The translations under genes were made by a program, and so were the position numbers. The notes under the pieces are model-generated. The model saw nothing but the letters and a program-made list of their open reading frames with translations, searched no databases and was not told the origin of the DNA. This document shows, piece after piece, positions 28,205 through 37,430 of a DNA stretch of 64,000 nt. The stretch comes from Bacillus pumilus. Its GTDB lineage: Bacteria > Bacillota > Bacilli > Bacillales > Bacillaceae. Location of the stretch: contig NZ_NKHG01000091.1 in the NCBI RefSeq assembly GCF_002744245.1, forward strand, positions 25,940 through 89,939, in the 5' to 3' direction. Positions within the stretch are counted from its first letter, which is position 1; each line of letters starts with the position of its first letter.

Positions 28205-29965
28205 ATGAGTAATTCTAGCATTATCGTTGTCGGAGGCGGCTTAGCTGGTCTCATGGCAACTATAAAAGCAGCAGAAGCGGGAACAGCTGTTAAACTATTT
28301 TCAATCGTACCTGTGAAACGTTCGCATTCTGTATGTGCACAGGGCGGAATTAACGGAGCGGTGAATACAAAAGGTGAAGGGGATTCACCTTATGAGCATT
28401 TTGATGACACGGTATATGGCGGAGATTTCTTAGCCAACCAGCCGCCAGTAAAGGCAATGTGTGAAGCAGCGCCGTCCATTATCCACTTACTTGATCGTAT
28501 GGGTGTCATGTTTAACAGAACACCAGAAGGATTACTGGACTTCCGCCGCTTCGGGGGAACACAGCACCATCGTACAGCATTTGCTGGTGCCACAACGGGT
28601 CAGCAGCTATTATACGCACTGGATGAGCAGGTTCGTCGCTATGAAGTAGCAGGACTTGTCACGAAATATGAAGGCTGGGAATTCCTTGGCGCTGTTTTAG
28701 ATGACGAGGAAGTATGCCGAGGCATTGTCGCGCAGAACCTGACGACAATGGAAATTGAATCCTTCCGTTCAGATGCAGTCATCATGGCAACAGGCGGTCC
28801 TGGTATCGTATTCGGTAAATCAACGAACTCCATGATTAATACGGGATCAGCGGCATCAATCGTTTATCAGCAAGGTGCTCATTATGCAAATGGAGAATTC
28901 ATTCAAATTCACCCAACAGCCATCCCAGGAGATGACAAGCTTCGTCTCATGAGTGAATCGGCTCGTGGTGAAGGCGGACGTGTTTGGACATATAAAGACG
29001 GGAAGCCTTGGTACTTCCTTGAGGAAAAATACCCAGCATACGGGAACCTTGTACCACGTGACATCGCAACACGTGAAATTTTCGACGTATGTGTCGAGCA
29101 AAAGCTTGGCATCAACGGAGAAAACATGGTATACCTTGATCTTTCTCACAAAGATCCAAAAGAGCTTGATATTAAGCTTGGCGGAATCATTGAAATCTAT
29201 GAAAAATTCATGGGTGATGACCCGCGTAAGCTTCCGATGAAAATTTTCCCTGCTGTTCATTACTCAATGGGCGGATTATGGGTCGACTATGATCAAATGA
29301 CCAATATCAAAGGCTTGTTCGCTGCCGGAGAATGTGATTACTCTATGCATGGCGGAAACAGACTTGGCGCAAACTCCTTGCTTTCTGCGATTTACGGCGG
29401 AATGGTCGCTGGACCAAATGCGGTGAAGTACATCAGCGGTCTTGAAAAATCTGCGGAAGACCTATCTTCTGCAACATTTGACAGCGCCGTGAAGAAAGAG
29501 CAGGAGAAATGGGACAACATCCTCAGCATGGATGGAACAGAAAATGCATACGTGCTTCATAAAGAGCTTGGAGAATGGATGACGGATAACGTCACAGTGG
29601 TTCGTTACAATGACAAACTCTTAAAAACAGATCAGAAGATTGAAGAACTGATGGAGCGCTATAAGCATATCAACATCAACGATACAGCATCATGGAGCAA
29701 CCAAGGCGCTGCGTTTACCCGCCAGCTCGACAACATGCTTCAGCTGGCAAGAGTCATTACGATCGGGGCATACAACCGGAATGAAAGCCGAGGCGCACAC
29801 TATAAACCGGAATTCCCAGAAAGACACGATGATGAATTCCTAAAAACAACGATGGCTACGTTCAAAGGGAAGAATCAAAAGCCTGCATTCCACTATGAGG
29901 ACGTCGATGTATCGTTAATTGCACCTCGTAAACGAGATTACTCGAAGAAAAAGGTGGAGAAATAA
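28205..29965 (+). CDS. sdhA: Succinate dehydrogenase flavoprotein subunit
   Basis: A 586-residue flavoprotein oxidising succinate to fumarate, the same length as in B. subtilis. The N-terminal dinucleotide fold IIVVGGGLAGLMA binds FAD, and His41 in KRSHSVCAQGG is the residue that holds FAD covalently. Substrate-binding and catalytic regions include GTQHHRTAFAG, IQIHPTAIPGD and HYSMGGLWVDYDQ. It is 37 bases after sdhC and one base from sdhB. Confidence 0.97.
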   Translation: MSNSSIIVVGGGLAGLMATIKAAEAGTAVKLFSIVPVKRSHSVCAQGGINGAVNTKGEGDSPYEHFDDTVYGGDFLANQPPVKAMCEAAPSIIHLLDRMGVMFNRTPEGLLDFRRFGGTQHHRTAFAGATTGQQLLYALDEQVRRYEVAGLVTKYEGWEFLGAVLDDEEVCRGIVAQNLTTMEIESFRSDAVIMATGGPGIVFGKSTNSMINTGSAASIVYQQGAHYANGEFIQIHPTAIPGDDKLRLMSESARGEGGRVWTYKDGKPWYFLEEKYPAYGNLVPRDIATREIFDVCVEQKLGINGENMVYLDLSHKDPKELDIKLGGIIEIYEKFMGDDPRKLPMKIFPAVHYSMGGLWVDYDQMTNIKGLFAAGECDYSMHGGNRLGANSLLSAIYGGMVAGPNAVKYISGLEKSAEDLSSATFDSAVKKEQEKWDNILSMDGTENAYVLHKELGEWMTDNVTVVRYNDKLLKTDQKIEELMERYKHININDTASWSNQGAAFTRQLDNMLQLARVITIGAYNRNESRGAHYKPEFPERHDDEFLKTTMATFKGKNQKPAFHYEDVDVSLIAPRKRDYSKKKVEK

Positions 29966-29966
29966 G

Positions 29967-30731
29967 ATGAGTGAAAAAAACACGATTCATTTCATTATCA
30001 CACGTCAAGATACAGCAGATGGAAAGTCTTATGATGAGGAATTCGAAATCCCTTACCGTCCGAATATGAACGTCATTTCCGCCCTAATGGAAATCAGACG
30101 TAACCCGGTCAATAAAAAAGGTGAAAAAACAACGGCCATCAACTGGGATATGAACTGTCTTGAAGAGGTATGTGGTGCTTGTTCCATGGTCATTAATGGA
30201 ACACCCCGCCAGTCATGTACAGCACTGATTGACAAATTAGAGCAGCCGATCCGTCTTCAGCCAATGAAGACCTTCCCAGTTGTCAGAGACTTGCAGGTTG
30301 ATCGAAGCCGTATGTTTAATTCCTTGAAAAAAGTCAAAGCATGGGTGCCGATCGATGGCACATATGATCTTGGACCTGGACCAAGAATGCCTGAGAAAAA
30401 ACGTCAATGGGCGTATGAGCTTTCTAAATGTATGACATGTGGTGTCTGCCTAGAAGCTTGTCCAAACGTGAATGATAAGTCTTCCTTTATGGGCCCTGCA
30501 CCGCTTTCGCAAGTTCGTCTATTTAACGCACATCCGACAGGTGCGATGAATAAGTCGGACCGTTTAGAAGAAATTATGGGTGATGGCGGTCTTGCGAACT
30601 GCGGGAACTCCCAAAACTGTGTGCAGGCTTGTCCGAAAGGAATCCCGCTGACAACGTCAATTGCAGCACTTAACCGAGATACAACATTACAAGCTTTCCG
30701 TAACTTCTTCGGAAGCGATCACGCAGAATAA
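29967..30731 (+). CDS. sdhB: Succinate dehydrogenase iron-sulfur subunit
   Basis: A 254-residue electron-carrying subunit. The N-terminal ferredoxin domain holds the 2Fe-2S cysteines (NCLEEVCGACSMVI and a later Cys in RQSC); the C-terminal part holds CMTCGVCLEACP for the 4Fe-4S cluster and CGNSQNCVQACPKGIP for the 3Fe-4S cluster. Start ATG 29967 follows AAGGTGGAGAAATAAG, one base after the sdhA stop, so translation is probably coupled. A longer frame upstream overlaps sdhA and is rejected. Confidence 0.97.
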   Translation: MSEKNTIHFIITRQDTADGKSYDEEFEIPYRPNMNVISALMEIRRNPVNKKGEKTTAINWDMNCLEEVCGACSMVINGTPRQSCTALIDKLEQPIRLQPMKTFPVVRDLQVDRSRMFNSLKKVKAWVPIDGTYDLGPGPRMPEKKRQWAYELSKCMTCGVCLEACPNVNDKSSFMGPAPLSQVRLFNAHPTGAMNKSDRLEEIMGDGGLANCGNSQNCVQACPKGIPLTTSIAALNRDTTLQAFRNFFGSDHAE

Positions 30732-30792
30732 CATCACATTCAGTCCTCCTTGCCAATCAAGATGAGTTTACAAGAGGCTGGATGCAACACAT

Positions 30793-30830
30793 AACAAACG
30801 CCTCTTCCATTCGGGAGAGGCGTTTGTTTG
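30793..30830 (+). terminator. Terminator of sdhCAB
   Basis: AACAAACGCCTCT and AGAGGCGTTTGTT form a perfect 13-bp stem. It ends about 11 bases before the ysmA ribosome site. Confidence 0.85.
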
Positions 30831-30849
30831 CAAATAAGGAGTGGATCAA

Positions 30850-31308
30850 ATGAGACTGCCGACATATATTGAAGAACCGTTTGAGCAATGGAGGGCATCG
30901 TTTCGATTTTATGTGGAAACAACCGTCCGTTTTTCAGAAACGGATATGTTTGGCCATATGAACAATGTCACCCCTTTTGTGTATTTTGAAGAGGCGCGGA
31001 TTGCCTTTTTTCAAAAAACAGGACTGGTGGATAAACGAATGAAGCGCGTGAAAGAAACCATCACGGTCGTTGCCAACCTGCAATGTGATTACATCAAGCA
31101 GGTGGAGATCGGTGAGAGACTGCGTGTGTACGTAAAGCCGGAAAAGGTTGGATCAAGCTCACTCATCCTTCATTACTTAGGAGAAAATGAAGAGCAGAAA
31201 CCATGCTTTACGGGCTCTGTAACAATGGTGCAAATTAGTAAAGACACAGGTGCACCTGTTCCATTTACAGAAGAAGAAAAAGAGACATTTCAGGCTCAGC
31301 GAAATTAA
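30850..31308 (+). CDS. ysmA: Hotdog-fold acyl-CoA thioesterase YsmA
   Basis: A 152-residue 4-hydroxybenzoyl-CoA-thioesterase-type protein. The region RFSETDMFGHMNNVTPFVYF carries the Asp of this family, and VANLQCDYIKQV is the following strand. It probably hydrolyses an acyl-CoA; the substrate is unknown. The start at ATG 30850 behind AAGGAGTGGATCAA is preferred over GTG 30841. B. subtilis has ysmA in the same place, between sdhB and gerE. Confidence 0.85.
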   Translation: MRLPTYIEEPFEQWRASFRFYVETTVRFSETDMFGHMNNVTPFVYFEEARIAFFQKTGLVDKRMKRVKETITVVANLQCDYIKQVEIGERLRVYVKPEKVGSSSLILHYLGENEEQKPCFTGSVTMVQISKDTGAPVPFTEEEKETFQAQRN

Positions 31309-31386
31309 AGAATCACGACCTATCAAACGTTTATGCTCCGTTTTGTTATAATAAAAGGATCATATCAAGAAACAAAAGGAGAACAT

Positions 31387-32106
31387 ATGAAGATTTTTCA
31401 ATATGACACCATTGATAGTACGAATAATGAAGCGAAAAGGCTTATTCAACAAGGGGAAGTGCCTTCATTTGCTGTCTATTCCCGTCAGCAGACAGCAGGA
31501 AGAGGCAGGCTCGGCAGACCGTGGGAAACGCCTTCAGGGAATGTCGCTGTGACCATGGCGGTAAAGCCGCCAGAAGATTTGTCCACCCAGTCAACGATTG
31601 CCCCGCTGACGGCACTAGCGATCTATGATGTACTCAATCCACTCATGAGAGCTGAGGATCAGCTAGCGATCAAATGGCCAAATGATATTCTCATTAATGA
31701 GGCAAAGGTATCCGGCACATTAATTGAAGCAGACCGCAGCGCCATCTATATCGGTGTTGGCATCAATGTAGAGACAAAGCCCGAGCATGTCCCGTACAAA
31801 ACCATTTGCTTATCAGAGCTTACAGAGGTGAAAGCAGATCAGCTTGTGAAGGAACTGGCGATGGCGTTTGAAAAATACCATACACGCTGGCAAAATGAAG
31901 GGTTTGAAGCACTCACTTCCCTCTACAACAAACGGTTATTTCGCCTTAATCAACCGCTTCGCATATCATTAGATCGTGAAAAACAAACATGGCAGGAAGG
32001 TATTTGCTCCGGGGTCAACCGCTATGGTCATCTGCAGCTAAAAGATGACCAAGGACATATAAAAGCCCATTCTGCCGGAGATATTGATGCCCCTATGCAA
32101 AAATAA
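31387..32106 (+). CDS. Biotin protein ligase without a DNA-binding domain
   Basis: A 239-residue BPL/LplA-type biotin-[acetyl-CoA-carboxylase] ligase. The biotinyl-AMP motif GRGRLGRPWETPSGN (near residue 40), IKWPNDILI and the SGTLIEADRSAIYIGVGIN core are intact, followed by the short SH3-like C-terminal domain. It starts directly at the catalytic domain (IFQYDTIDSTNNEAK), so the N-terminal helix-turn-helix of Bacillus BirA is lacking and it cannot act as the biotin repressor. The ribosome site AAAAGGAG precedes ATG. TATAAT at 31347-31352 may be its -10. It is not at this locus in B. subtilis, so it is an accessory paralogue; next to it is a citrate-transporter remnant. Confidence 0.85.
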   Translation: MKIFQYDTIDSTNNEAKRLIQQGEVPSFAVYSRQQTAGRGRLGRPWETPSGNVAVTMAVKPPEDLSTQSTIAPLTALAIYDVLNPLMRAEDQLAIKWPNDILINEAKVSGTLIEADRSAIYIGVGINVETKPEHVPYKTICLSELTEVKADQLVKELAMAFEKYHTRWQNEGFEALTSLYNKRLFRLNQPLRISLDREKQTWQEGICSGVNRYGHLQLKDDQGHIKAHSAGDIDAPMQK

Positions 32107-32110
32107 AAAA

Positions 32111-32131
32111 GCAGACGATATTCTCGTCTGC
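32111..32131. terminator. Hairpin after the biotin ligase, abutting a repeat element
   Basis: GCAGACGA and TCGTCTGC form an 8-bp stem with a 5-base loop. An A run precedes it, but the T run expected after it on the plus strand is replaced by the repeat starting TCAGCGTG. Confidence 0.6.
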
Positions 32132-32182
32132 TCAGCGTGTAGACAAACCTTCGCATTCGCCCGCAGTCCTGCGCGCCGGTGC
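32132..32182 (+). repeat. Truncated copy of an intergenic repeat element
   Basis: TCAGCGTGTAGACAAACC, then TCGCATTC, CAGTCCTGCG and GCCGGT occur in the same order and spacing as in the full copy at 43303-43425. Only the left half is present; the rest is replaced by the remnant coding sequence that follows. Confidence 0.75.
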
Positions 32183-32183
32183 A

Positions 32184-32390
32184 GCTTTAACCCAGTGGAA
32201 ATTGTGCGCCTCGATCATAGGGCAGCCCGTCCATTTACTGAGTCCTCTTGTGGCCTCAACATTCCTCCTTGTCAGTATGCTGAACAAAGATATTGGTGAT
32301 TTGCAAAAATACGCACTGTTATGGACTGTGTTAACCGCTCTTTTTACAACACTGATCGCTCTGTTAACAGGAGCCATTTCTATTTTTTAA
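32184..32390 (+). pseudogene. C-terminal remnant of a CitMHS-type citrate transporter
   Basis: From 32184 an open frame without a usable start or ribosome site reads ALTQWKLCASIIGQPVHLL and then SPLVASTFLLVSMLNKDIGD and a last hydrophobic helix ending GAISIF before TAA at 32388-32390. The GQPVHLLSPLVAST and GDLQK pattern resembles the C-terminal end of CitMHS divalent-metal citrate transporters as I remember them. The front some 80 percent of such a gene is missing, so this is the stump of a deleted gene, fused to the truncated repeat. A terminator still follows at 32408. Family call is moderate. Confidence 0.55.
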
Positions 32391-32407
32391 ATACCCGTTT
32401 GAATAGG

Positions 32408-32439
32408 ACGATGTCTCAATAGGAGACTCGTTCTTTTTT
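32408..32439 (+). terminator. Terminator behind the transporter remnant
   Basis: ACGA-GTCTC pairs with GAGAC-TCGT with one bulged base, followed by TCTTTTTTG. It would have served the lost gene. Confidence 0.65.
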
Positions 32440-32499
32440 GTGCTGCTTTAAGCGTAAGAAATTGGACGCTGATATGCGGGATTTCTCGATTTTAACGTC

Positions 32500-32527
32500 A
32501 CCTACCTCAGTCACCCGGCATATGATA
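32500..32527 (+). promoter_or_regulatory. Sigma-K-type promoter of gerE
   Basis: CATATGATA at 32519-32527 matches the sigma-K -10 form CATANNNTA, with AC at 32500-32501 as the short -35. B. subtilis gerE is a sigma-K gene of the late mother cell. Confidence 0.65.
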
Positions 32528-32595
32528 TCTCGACTATACAGAATCCCATTCTATAGAGACTAGAGCTCTCACCTTAGCAAGGAGGGTTACAATAC

Positions 32596-32820
32596 TTGAA
32601 GGAGAAAGAGTTTCAATCCAAGCCGCTATTAACCAAAAGAGAAAGAGAAGTATTTGAATTGCTCGTCCAAGATAAAACAACAAAAGAAATTGCAAGCGAG
32701 CTTTTTATTAGCGAAAAGACTGTTCGAAATCATATTTCGAATGCCATGCAAAAGCTAGGAGTCAAAGGTCGTTCACAGGCCGTAGTCGAGCTTCTGCGTA
32801 TGGGTGAGCTAGAGCTCTAA
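32596..32820 (+). CDS. gerE: Spore coat transcription regulator GerE
   Basis: A 74-residue LuxR-type helix-turn-helix protein, essentially the entire protein being the DNA-binding domain ([38 protein letters not shown]). It activates and represses late coat genes in the mother cell. Start is TTG behind AAGGAGGGTTACAATAC. The sequence appears identical to B. subtilis GerE from memory, showing very strong constraint. Confidence 0.97.
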   Translation: MKEKEFQSKPLLTKREREVFELLVQDKTTKEIASELFISEKTVRNHISNAMQKLGVKGRSQAVVELLRMGELEL

Positions 32821-32824
32821 AGTC

Positions 32825-32864
32825 AGCCGGTTTTCCTTCCATATCGGGGAGGAACCGGTTATTT
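32825..32864 (+). terminator. Terminator of gerE
   Basis: GCCGGTTTTCC pairs imperfectly with GGAACCGGTT around a loop of GC-rich bases, then ATTTCTATTT. Confidence 0.7.
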
Positions 32865-32969
32865 CTATTTGATTTCCTTGAGTCTCTTCTTGCATTTTCT
32901 TTGAAAAACGAGGAAAATAGGAATGTACATTTTAATCAAAGTGAGATGCTATAGTGAGGTATCAATGAA

Positions 32970-33410
32970 ATGGAAACGAATGAGTTCGACCATGTTGCAG
33001 AGATTGAAAAATCATTGCGCCATATTGCCGCAATTATTAAGCAAAAAGGTAGAGAAATTCTGAATCAATATACGATCACACCTCCTCAATTTGTAGGGCT
33101 GCAATGGCTTTATGAATTTGGAGATATGACAATAGGTGAGCTATCACAAAAGATGTATTTGGCTTGCAGTACGACAACCGATTTAATTGATAGAATGGAA
33201 AAAAGTGAGCTTGTCGAACGGGTGAAAGATCCTTCTGACCGCCGCGTGGTTCGCATTCATTTATTGCCTGAAGGTGAGCGGATCATTCAAGAAGTGATTG
33301 TCAAACGCCAAGAATATGTCAGTGAACTTCTAGGGGCTTTCTCAGAAGAAGAAGCCATCGTTTTCAATCAATCTTTAACGAAACTACAGCAGCAAATGAA
33401 AAGAAAATGA
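32970..33410 (+). CDS. ysmB: MarR-family regulator YsmB
   Basis: A 146-residue winged-helix protein. The DNA-binding part covers about 35-105 ([35 protein letters not shown], and the wing [16 protein letters not shown]). Its target is unknown. It overlaps closely with racE (7 bases), so it is expected to be cotranscribed with glutamate racemase, as in B. subtilis. Confidence 0.88.
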   Translation: METNEFDHVAEIEKSLRHIAAIIKQKGREILNQYTITPPQFVGLQWLYEFGDMTIGELSQKMYLACSTTTDLIDRMEKSELVERVKDPSDRRVVRIHLLPEGERIIQEVIVKRQEYVSELLGAFSEEEAIVFNQSLTKLQQQMKRK

Positions 33411-33417
33411 GGCGATT

Positions 33418-34236
33418 TTGTTGGATCAACCAATCGGTGTCATTGATTCCGGCGTTGGCGGTTTAACCGTTGCGAAGGAAATCATGAGACAACTGCCAAA
33501 AGAAAACATCATTTACGTAGGCGATACAAAACGATGTCCGTATGGCCCGCGGGAAGAAGAAGAGGTTCTTCAATATACGTGGGAAATGGCACACTACTTA
33601 TTGAGACATCACCATATTAAAATGCTCGTCATTGCGTGCAACACAGCGACGGCGATTGCCCTTGATGAAATCAAAGCAACACTCGATATTCCGGTCATTG
33701 GCGTGATCCAGCCCGGAGCCCGTACTGCGATCAAGGTGACAAGCAACCAGCATATTGGCGTCATTGGCACGGCCAATACGATCAAAAGCGAGGCCTATAA
33801 AGAAGCGCTGCTCTCTTTAAAAGTAGGTCTAACGGTTCAAAGCCTGGCTTGTCCAATGCTTGTTCCATTTGTGGAAAGCGGTACGTTTTTAGATCATACA
33901 GCAGATGAAGTGGTGAAAGCCTCTCTTGAACCGATGAAACAAACAGGAATTGATACGCTCATTCTTGGCTGCACCCACTATCCGATTTTAAAAGAGCCGA
34001 TTCAGCGCTTTATGGGCAGTGATGTGAGCATCATTTCATCAGGAGATGAGACTGCTAGAGAAGCAAGTACGATTCTTTCATACAAAGGACTGTTAAATGC
34101 TTCTAAGGAAGCACCCGTTCATACATTTTACACAACAGGGCAGCAGCAAAATTTTCAAAACATCGCTCGTGACTGGTTCGGTTACCTGCCAGGGAAGGTC
34201 GAAACCGTGTCACTTGAACAGGTTTATCAGCAATAA
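33418..34236 (+). CDS. racE: Glutamate racemase
   Basis: A 272-residue enzyme making D-glutamate for peptidoglycan and, where present, poly-gamma-glutamate. The two catalytic cysteines are Cys74 in VIACNTATA and Cys185 in LGCTHYP; the phosphate-loop-like start [17 protein letters not shown] is intact. Start is TTG 33418 (a second TTG follows directly), with GAGG in the end of ysmB as its ribosome site. Essential in B. subtilis. Confidence 0.95.
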   Translation: MLDQPIGVIDSGVGGLTVAKEIMRQLPKENIIYVGDTKRCPYGPREEEEVLQYTWEMAHYLLRHHHIKMLVIACNTATAIALDEIKATLDIPVIGVIQPGARTAIKVTSNQHIGVIGTANTIKSEAYKEALLSLKVGLTVQSLACPMLVPFVESGTFLDHTADEVVKASLEPMKQTGIDTLILGCTHYPILKEPIQRFMGSDVSIISSGDETAREASTILSYKGLLNASKEAPVHTFYTTGQQQNFQNIARDWFGYLPGKVETVSLEQVYQQ

Positions 34237-34268
34237 CCCGCTTCTATTTGAAGTGGGTTATTTTTTTA
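34235..34268 (+). terminator. Terminator of ysmB-racE
   Basis: AACCCGCTTC and GAAGTGGGTT pair through a TATTT loop and are followed by a T run. Confidence 0.88.
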
Positions 34269-34337
34269 TGAAAAGGGTCTAATTCTCTGAGGGAACTCGT
34301 ATACATAGTAGTACAAACTACCAGAGGAGGGTGAAGT

Positions 34338-35399
34338 ATGCTGAAAAAAGGAACTACAGCAGCTGTTACGTGTATCGCGTCAGCCATGCTTTTATCAGGA
34401 TGCGGATTATTTCAAACAGACCAAGCGAAAACAGAGATTGATCCACCGCAAAATGTCACATATGTGAAAGAAAATAAAGAAGACAAACAAACAGCCAAAG
34501 AAGGAAAAGAAGAGAAGCAGGCAGATACGGTCATGAGAGAATTATATTTAATTGATAAAAAAGGCTATGTCGTATCTCAATCTATTCCGCTTCCGAAAAA
34601 CGAAGGAAGTGCCAAACAAACCCTTGAATATCTCGTGGATGGAGGCCCCATTTCCAACCTGATGCCAAATGGATTCAGAGCCGTGTTGCCGGCGGATACG
34701 AGCGTATCTGTTGATATTAAAGACGGAACGGCGGTGGTTGATTTTTCAAATGAATTCAAAAACTATAAAAAAGAAGACGAACAGCGCATCTTGCAATCTG
34801 TCACTTGGACGCTGACACAGTTTGATTCGGTAGCAAAAGTCAAATTGAAAATGAATGGACATGAATTAAAAGAAATGCCTGTGAACGGGACACCGATCTC
34901 AGATGATTTAAGCAGAGAGGACGGCATTAATATTCAGCATGAGGCGGCCGCAGATATGACGGCGACAAAGCCAGTGACCGTCTACTATTTATCTGAATCT
35001 GATGAGCAGACCTACTACGTCCCGGTCACAACAAGAGCACCAAAAGACGAGGATGATCCAATTACAGCAGCCATTGACGAGCTCGTCTCTGGGCCAAGCA
35101 AAACAAGCCATTTGCTCACTGACTTTGACCAAGATGTCAAGCTGAACGATGTACCAAAAGTAAAAGACGGTCATGTCACACTTGATTTCAATGAATCCAT
35201 TTTTGGCAGTGCAGATGAAAAGAAAAAAGTCATTTCACAAAAAGTGCTCGATAGCATTGTCCTCACATTAACAGAGCTGCCGGATGTCAAAAGCGTATCT
35301 GTGAAGGTAAACGGAAAGGCAGAGCTTGTGAACGAAAAAGGAGCAGAGCTCACAAAGCCAGTAACAAGACCAGAACAAGTGAATACAGGTAGTTTTTAA
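34338..35399 (+). CDS. gerM: Germination/sporulation lipoprotein GerM
   Basis: A 353-residue exported lipoprotein: a basic start, a hydrophobic segment and the lipobox MLLSGC with Cys22 as the lipid site. Two tandem GMN (sporulation) domains follow (about 75-185 and 215-330; the matching halves are PNGFRAVLPADTSVSVDIKD and the later DDPITAAIDELVSGPSK region). GerM helps the forespore-mother cell channel and normal germination. CATAGTAG upstream may be a sigma-E -10, weakly supported. Last gene before a terminator. Confidence 0.92.
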   Translation: MLKKGTTAAVTCIASAMLLSGCGLFQTDQAKTEIDPPQNVTYVKENKEDKQTAKEGKEEKQADTVMRELYLIDKKGYVVSQSIPLPKNEGSAKQTLEYLVDGGPISNLMPNGFRAVLPADTSVSVDIKDGTAVVDFSNEFKNYKKEDEQRILQSVTWTLTQFDSVAKVKLKMNGHELKEMPVNGTPISDDLSREDGINIQHEAAADMTATKPVTVYYLSESDEQTYYVPVTTRAPKDEDDPITAAIDELVSGPSKTSHLLTDFDQDVKLNDVPKVKDGHVTLDFNESIFGSADEKKKVISQKVLDSIVLTLTELPDVKSVSVKVNGKAELVNEKGAELTKPVTRPEQVNTGSF

Positions 35400-35422
35400 C
35401 GTCACACATTGATATAATGGAG

Positions 35423-35457
35423 AAAAAGAGGCATGCATATTCGCTGCCTCTTTTTTA
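35423..35457 (+). terminator. Terminator of gerM
   Basis: AAAAAGAGGCA pairs with TGCCTCTTTTT over a 12-base loop, with T run. Confidence 0.88.
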
Positions 35458-35549
35458 TTCCAAGCGATTAGAATCGGCTGAGGTTGTCAAAGTTAGTAGG
35501 AGAACCCCGCTGACATCGTGCGGAATGTATATCGTAACGGAGGTAAATG

Positions 35550-36278
35550 ATGAGATTAGATGAAAGACAATATGATGAATTAAGAAAAATTGAAATAGAG
35601 GCAGGCTACATCACACATCCAGAGGGCTCTGTCTTAATCTCAGCGGGAAATACAAAGGTGATTTGTAACGCATCAATCGAAGACCGCGTACCTCCTTTTT
35701 TAAGAGGAGAAGGAAAAGGCTGGATCACAGCAGAATATAGCATGCTTCCAAGAGCAACAGCGCAAAGAACAATGAGAGAATCTTCTAAAGGAAAAGTCAC
35801 AGGACGTACAATGGAAATTCAGCGTTTAATTGGACGAGCACTACGCGCAGTCGTTGATTTAGAAAAGCTTGGTGAACGCACGATTTGGATTGATTGTGAT
35901 GTCATTCAAGCAGACGGCGGAACTCGGACGGCGTCCATCACAGGTGCTTTTGTCGCCATGACACTTGCAATTCAAAAGCTTCGAGCAGAAGGAGTCATGA
36001 AAGAAAACCCAATCACTGATTATTTAGCGGCGATATCCGTCGGAATTGATTCTAAGCAGGGACTTCTGTTAGATTTAAATTATGAGGAAGATTCTTCGGC
36101 TGAAGTGGATATGAATGTCATCATGACAGGCGCTGGACGCTTTGTTGAACTTCAAGGCACAGGCGAAGAAGCCACTTTTTCAAGAGAGCAGCTAAACGGA
36201 CTGCTTGATCTAGCCGAAAAGGGCATCAAAGAATTAATTGAAAAGCAAAAAGCAGTGACAGGAGAAGTCATCGAATAA
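35550..36278 (+). CDS. rph: Ribonuclease PH
   Basis: A 242-residue phosphorolytic 3' exoribonuclease that trims tRNA precursors. Family hallmarks [50 protein letters not shown] and [20 protein letters not shown] are present. Two adjacent ATG codons exist (35547 and 35550); the second has the better six-base spacing to GGAGG. It leads the rph-ysnA-ysnB unit. Confidence 0.95.
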   Translation: MRLDERQYDELRKIEIEAGYITHPEGSVLISAGNTKVICNASIEDRVPPFLRGEGKGWITAEYSMLPRATAQRTMRESSKGKVTGRTMEIQRLIGRALRAVVDLEKLGERTIWIDCDVIQADGGTRTASITGAFVAMTLAIQKLRAEGVMKENPITDYLAAISVGIDSKQGLLLDLNYEEDSSAEVDMNVIMTGAGRFVELQGTGEEATFSREQLNGLLDLAEKGIKELIEKQKAVTGEVIE

Positions 36279-36297
36279 AGAGAAGGGTTTGATCAGG

Positions 36298-36891
36298 ATG
36301 AAAACAGCCATCATCGCAACGCATAATCCGGGTAAAGCGAAAGAATTCAAAGCCATTCTGGAGCCAAAGGGTTTCACGGTCAAAACACTAGCGGATATTG
36401 GATTTGCGGAAGAGATCAAAGAAACAGGACAAACCTTCGAAGAAAATGCGATCATTAAAGCCGAGGCGATTCAGGCTAAAGCAGGTGAAATGGTGATCGC
36501 AGACGATTCCGGCCTGTCAATTGATTATCTTGGCGGGAAACCCGGCGTCTATTCAGCGAGATATGCTGGTGAGCATAAAGATGATGCTGAGAATGTAAGA
36601 AAAGTGCTAAGCGAGCTTACAGGCATTGAAAAAGAAGACCGTACAGCCAGATTCAGATGTGCCCTTGCTGTCAGCATACCGGGTAAAGAAACCGAAACGG
36701 TAGAAGGCTCAGTAGAAGGCTTCATTGCAGAAGAACCGATTGGTGAAAACGGCTTCGGATACGACCCGATTTTCATCGTCAAAGACAAAGACCAAACGAT
36801 GGCCCAATTATCACCAAAGGAGAAAAACAAGATCAGCCATCGAGCGGTCGCGCTTCAAAAGCTTTCATCACTGCTAGACGCAAATGAATAA
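36298..36891 (+). CDS. ysnA: dITP/XTP pyrophosphatase (RdgB/HAM1 family)
   Basis: A 197-residue house-cleaning nucleotide pyrophosphatase removing ITP, dITP and XTP. The substrate loop ATHNPGKAKEFKAIL, metal-binding VIADDSGLSIDYLGGKPGVY and the C-terminal FGYDPIF and KNKISHRAVA are intact. In-frame TTG 36289 is a possible earlier start, but ATG 36298 gives the B. subtilis N-terminus and good spacing to GAAGGG. Follows rph by 19 bases. Confidence 0.94.
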   Translation: MKTAIIATHNPGKAKEFKAILEPKGFTVKTLADIGFAEEIKETGQTFEENAIIKAEAIQAKAGEMVIADDSGLSIDYLGGKPGVYSARYAGEHKDDAENVRKVLSELTGIEKEDRTARFRCALAVSIPGKETETVEGSVEGFIAEEPIGENGFGYDPIFIVKDKDQTMAQLSPKEKNKISHRAVALQKLSSLLDANE

Positions 36892-36905
36892 GGGGGAATG
36901 AAGCC

Positions 36906-37430
36906 ATGAAGATACTCATCATTAGTGACAGCCATGGACTCACAGACGAACTTCAAACCATTGCCAAACGGCATTCAGCTGAGGTAGACATGATGATTCA
37001 CTGCGGAGATTCAGAACTCGAAACGAACCACCCAGCACTCGAAGGATACAAAGTCGTCAAAGGAAATTGTGACTTTATGGGCGATTTTGAAGAAGAGCTC
37101 CTGCTCCCATTTGATGGAGGCGGAAAACTATTTCTCACTCACGGACATCTGCATGGCATCAAACATTCCTTGCTTCAAGTCTACTACCGTGCAGAAGAGC
37201 TAGGCGCAGACATCATCTGCTTTGGTCACTCGCACCTCCCAGGCAGCGAACTATTAAGGGGAAAGCTGCTCATTAACCCAGGCAGCGTGCACCTGCCAAG
37301 AGTGCGAAAAGAGCGCAGCTATGCTATACTGACACTAGATGGAAGCGAAGCAAACGTACAATTTTACACGGACGAAGGTCTCGCCATACCAGACCTCGAA
37401 AACACCGTGACATTGGAAGGTATTTCATAA
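36906..37430 (+). CDS. ysnB: YfcE/MJ0936-type metallophosphoesterase YsnB
   Basis: A 174-residue calcineurin-like phosphodiesterase. The metal-ligand motifs are in order: SDSHG (residues 7-11), HCGDSE, KGNCD, THGHLHG and FGHSH, then NPGSVHLPR. The natural substrate is unknown; the family cleaves phosphodiesters in vitro. It ends in a hairpin that includes its stop codon. Confidence 0.9.
   Translation: MKILIISDSHGLTDELQTIAKRHSAEVDMMIHCGDSELETNHPALEGYKVVKGNCDFMGDFEEELLLPFDGGGKLFLTHGHLHGIKHSLLQVYYRAEELGADIICFGHSHLPGSELLRGKLLINPGSVHLPRVRKERSYAILTLDGSEANVQFYTDEGLAIPDLENTVTLEGIS

Noticed and set aside
32132..32377. 81-codon minus-strand frame over the repeat and transporter stump
   Set aside because: No ribosome site; the plus-strand frame has the recognisable transporter-like helix pattern and a terminator.
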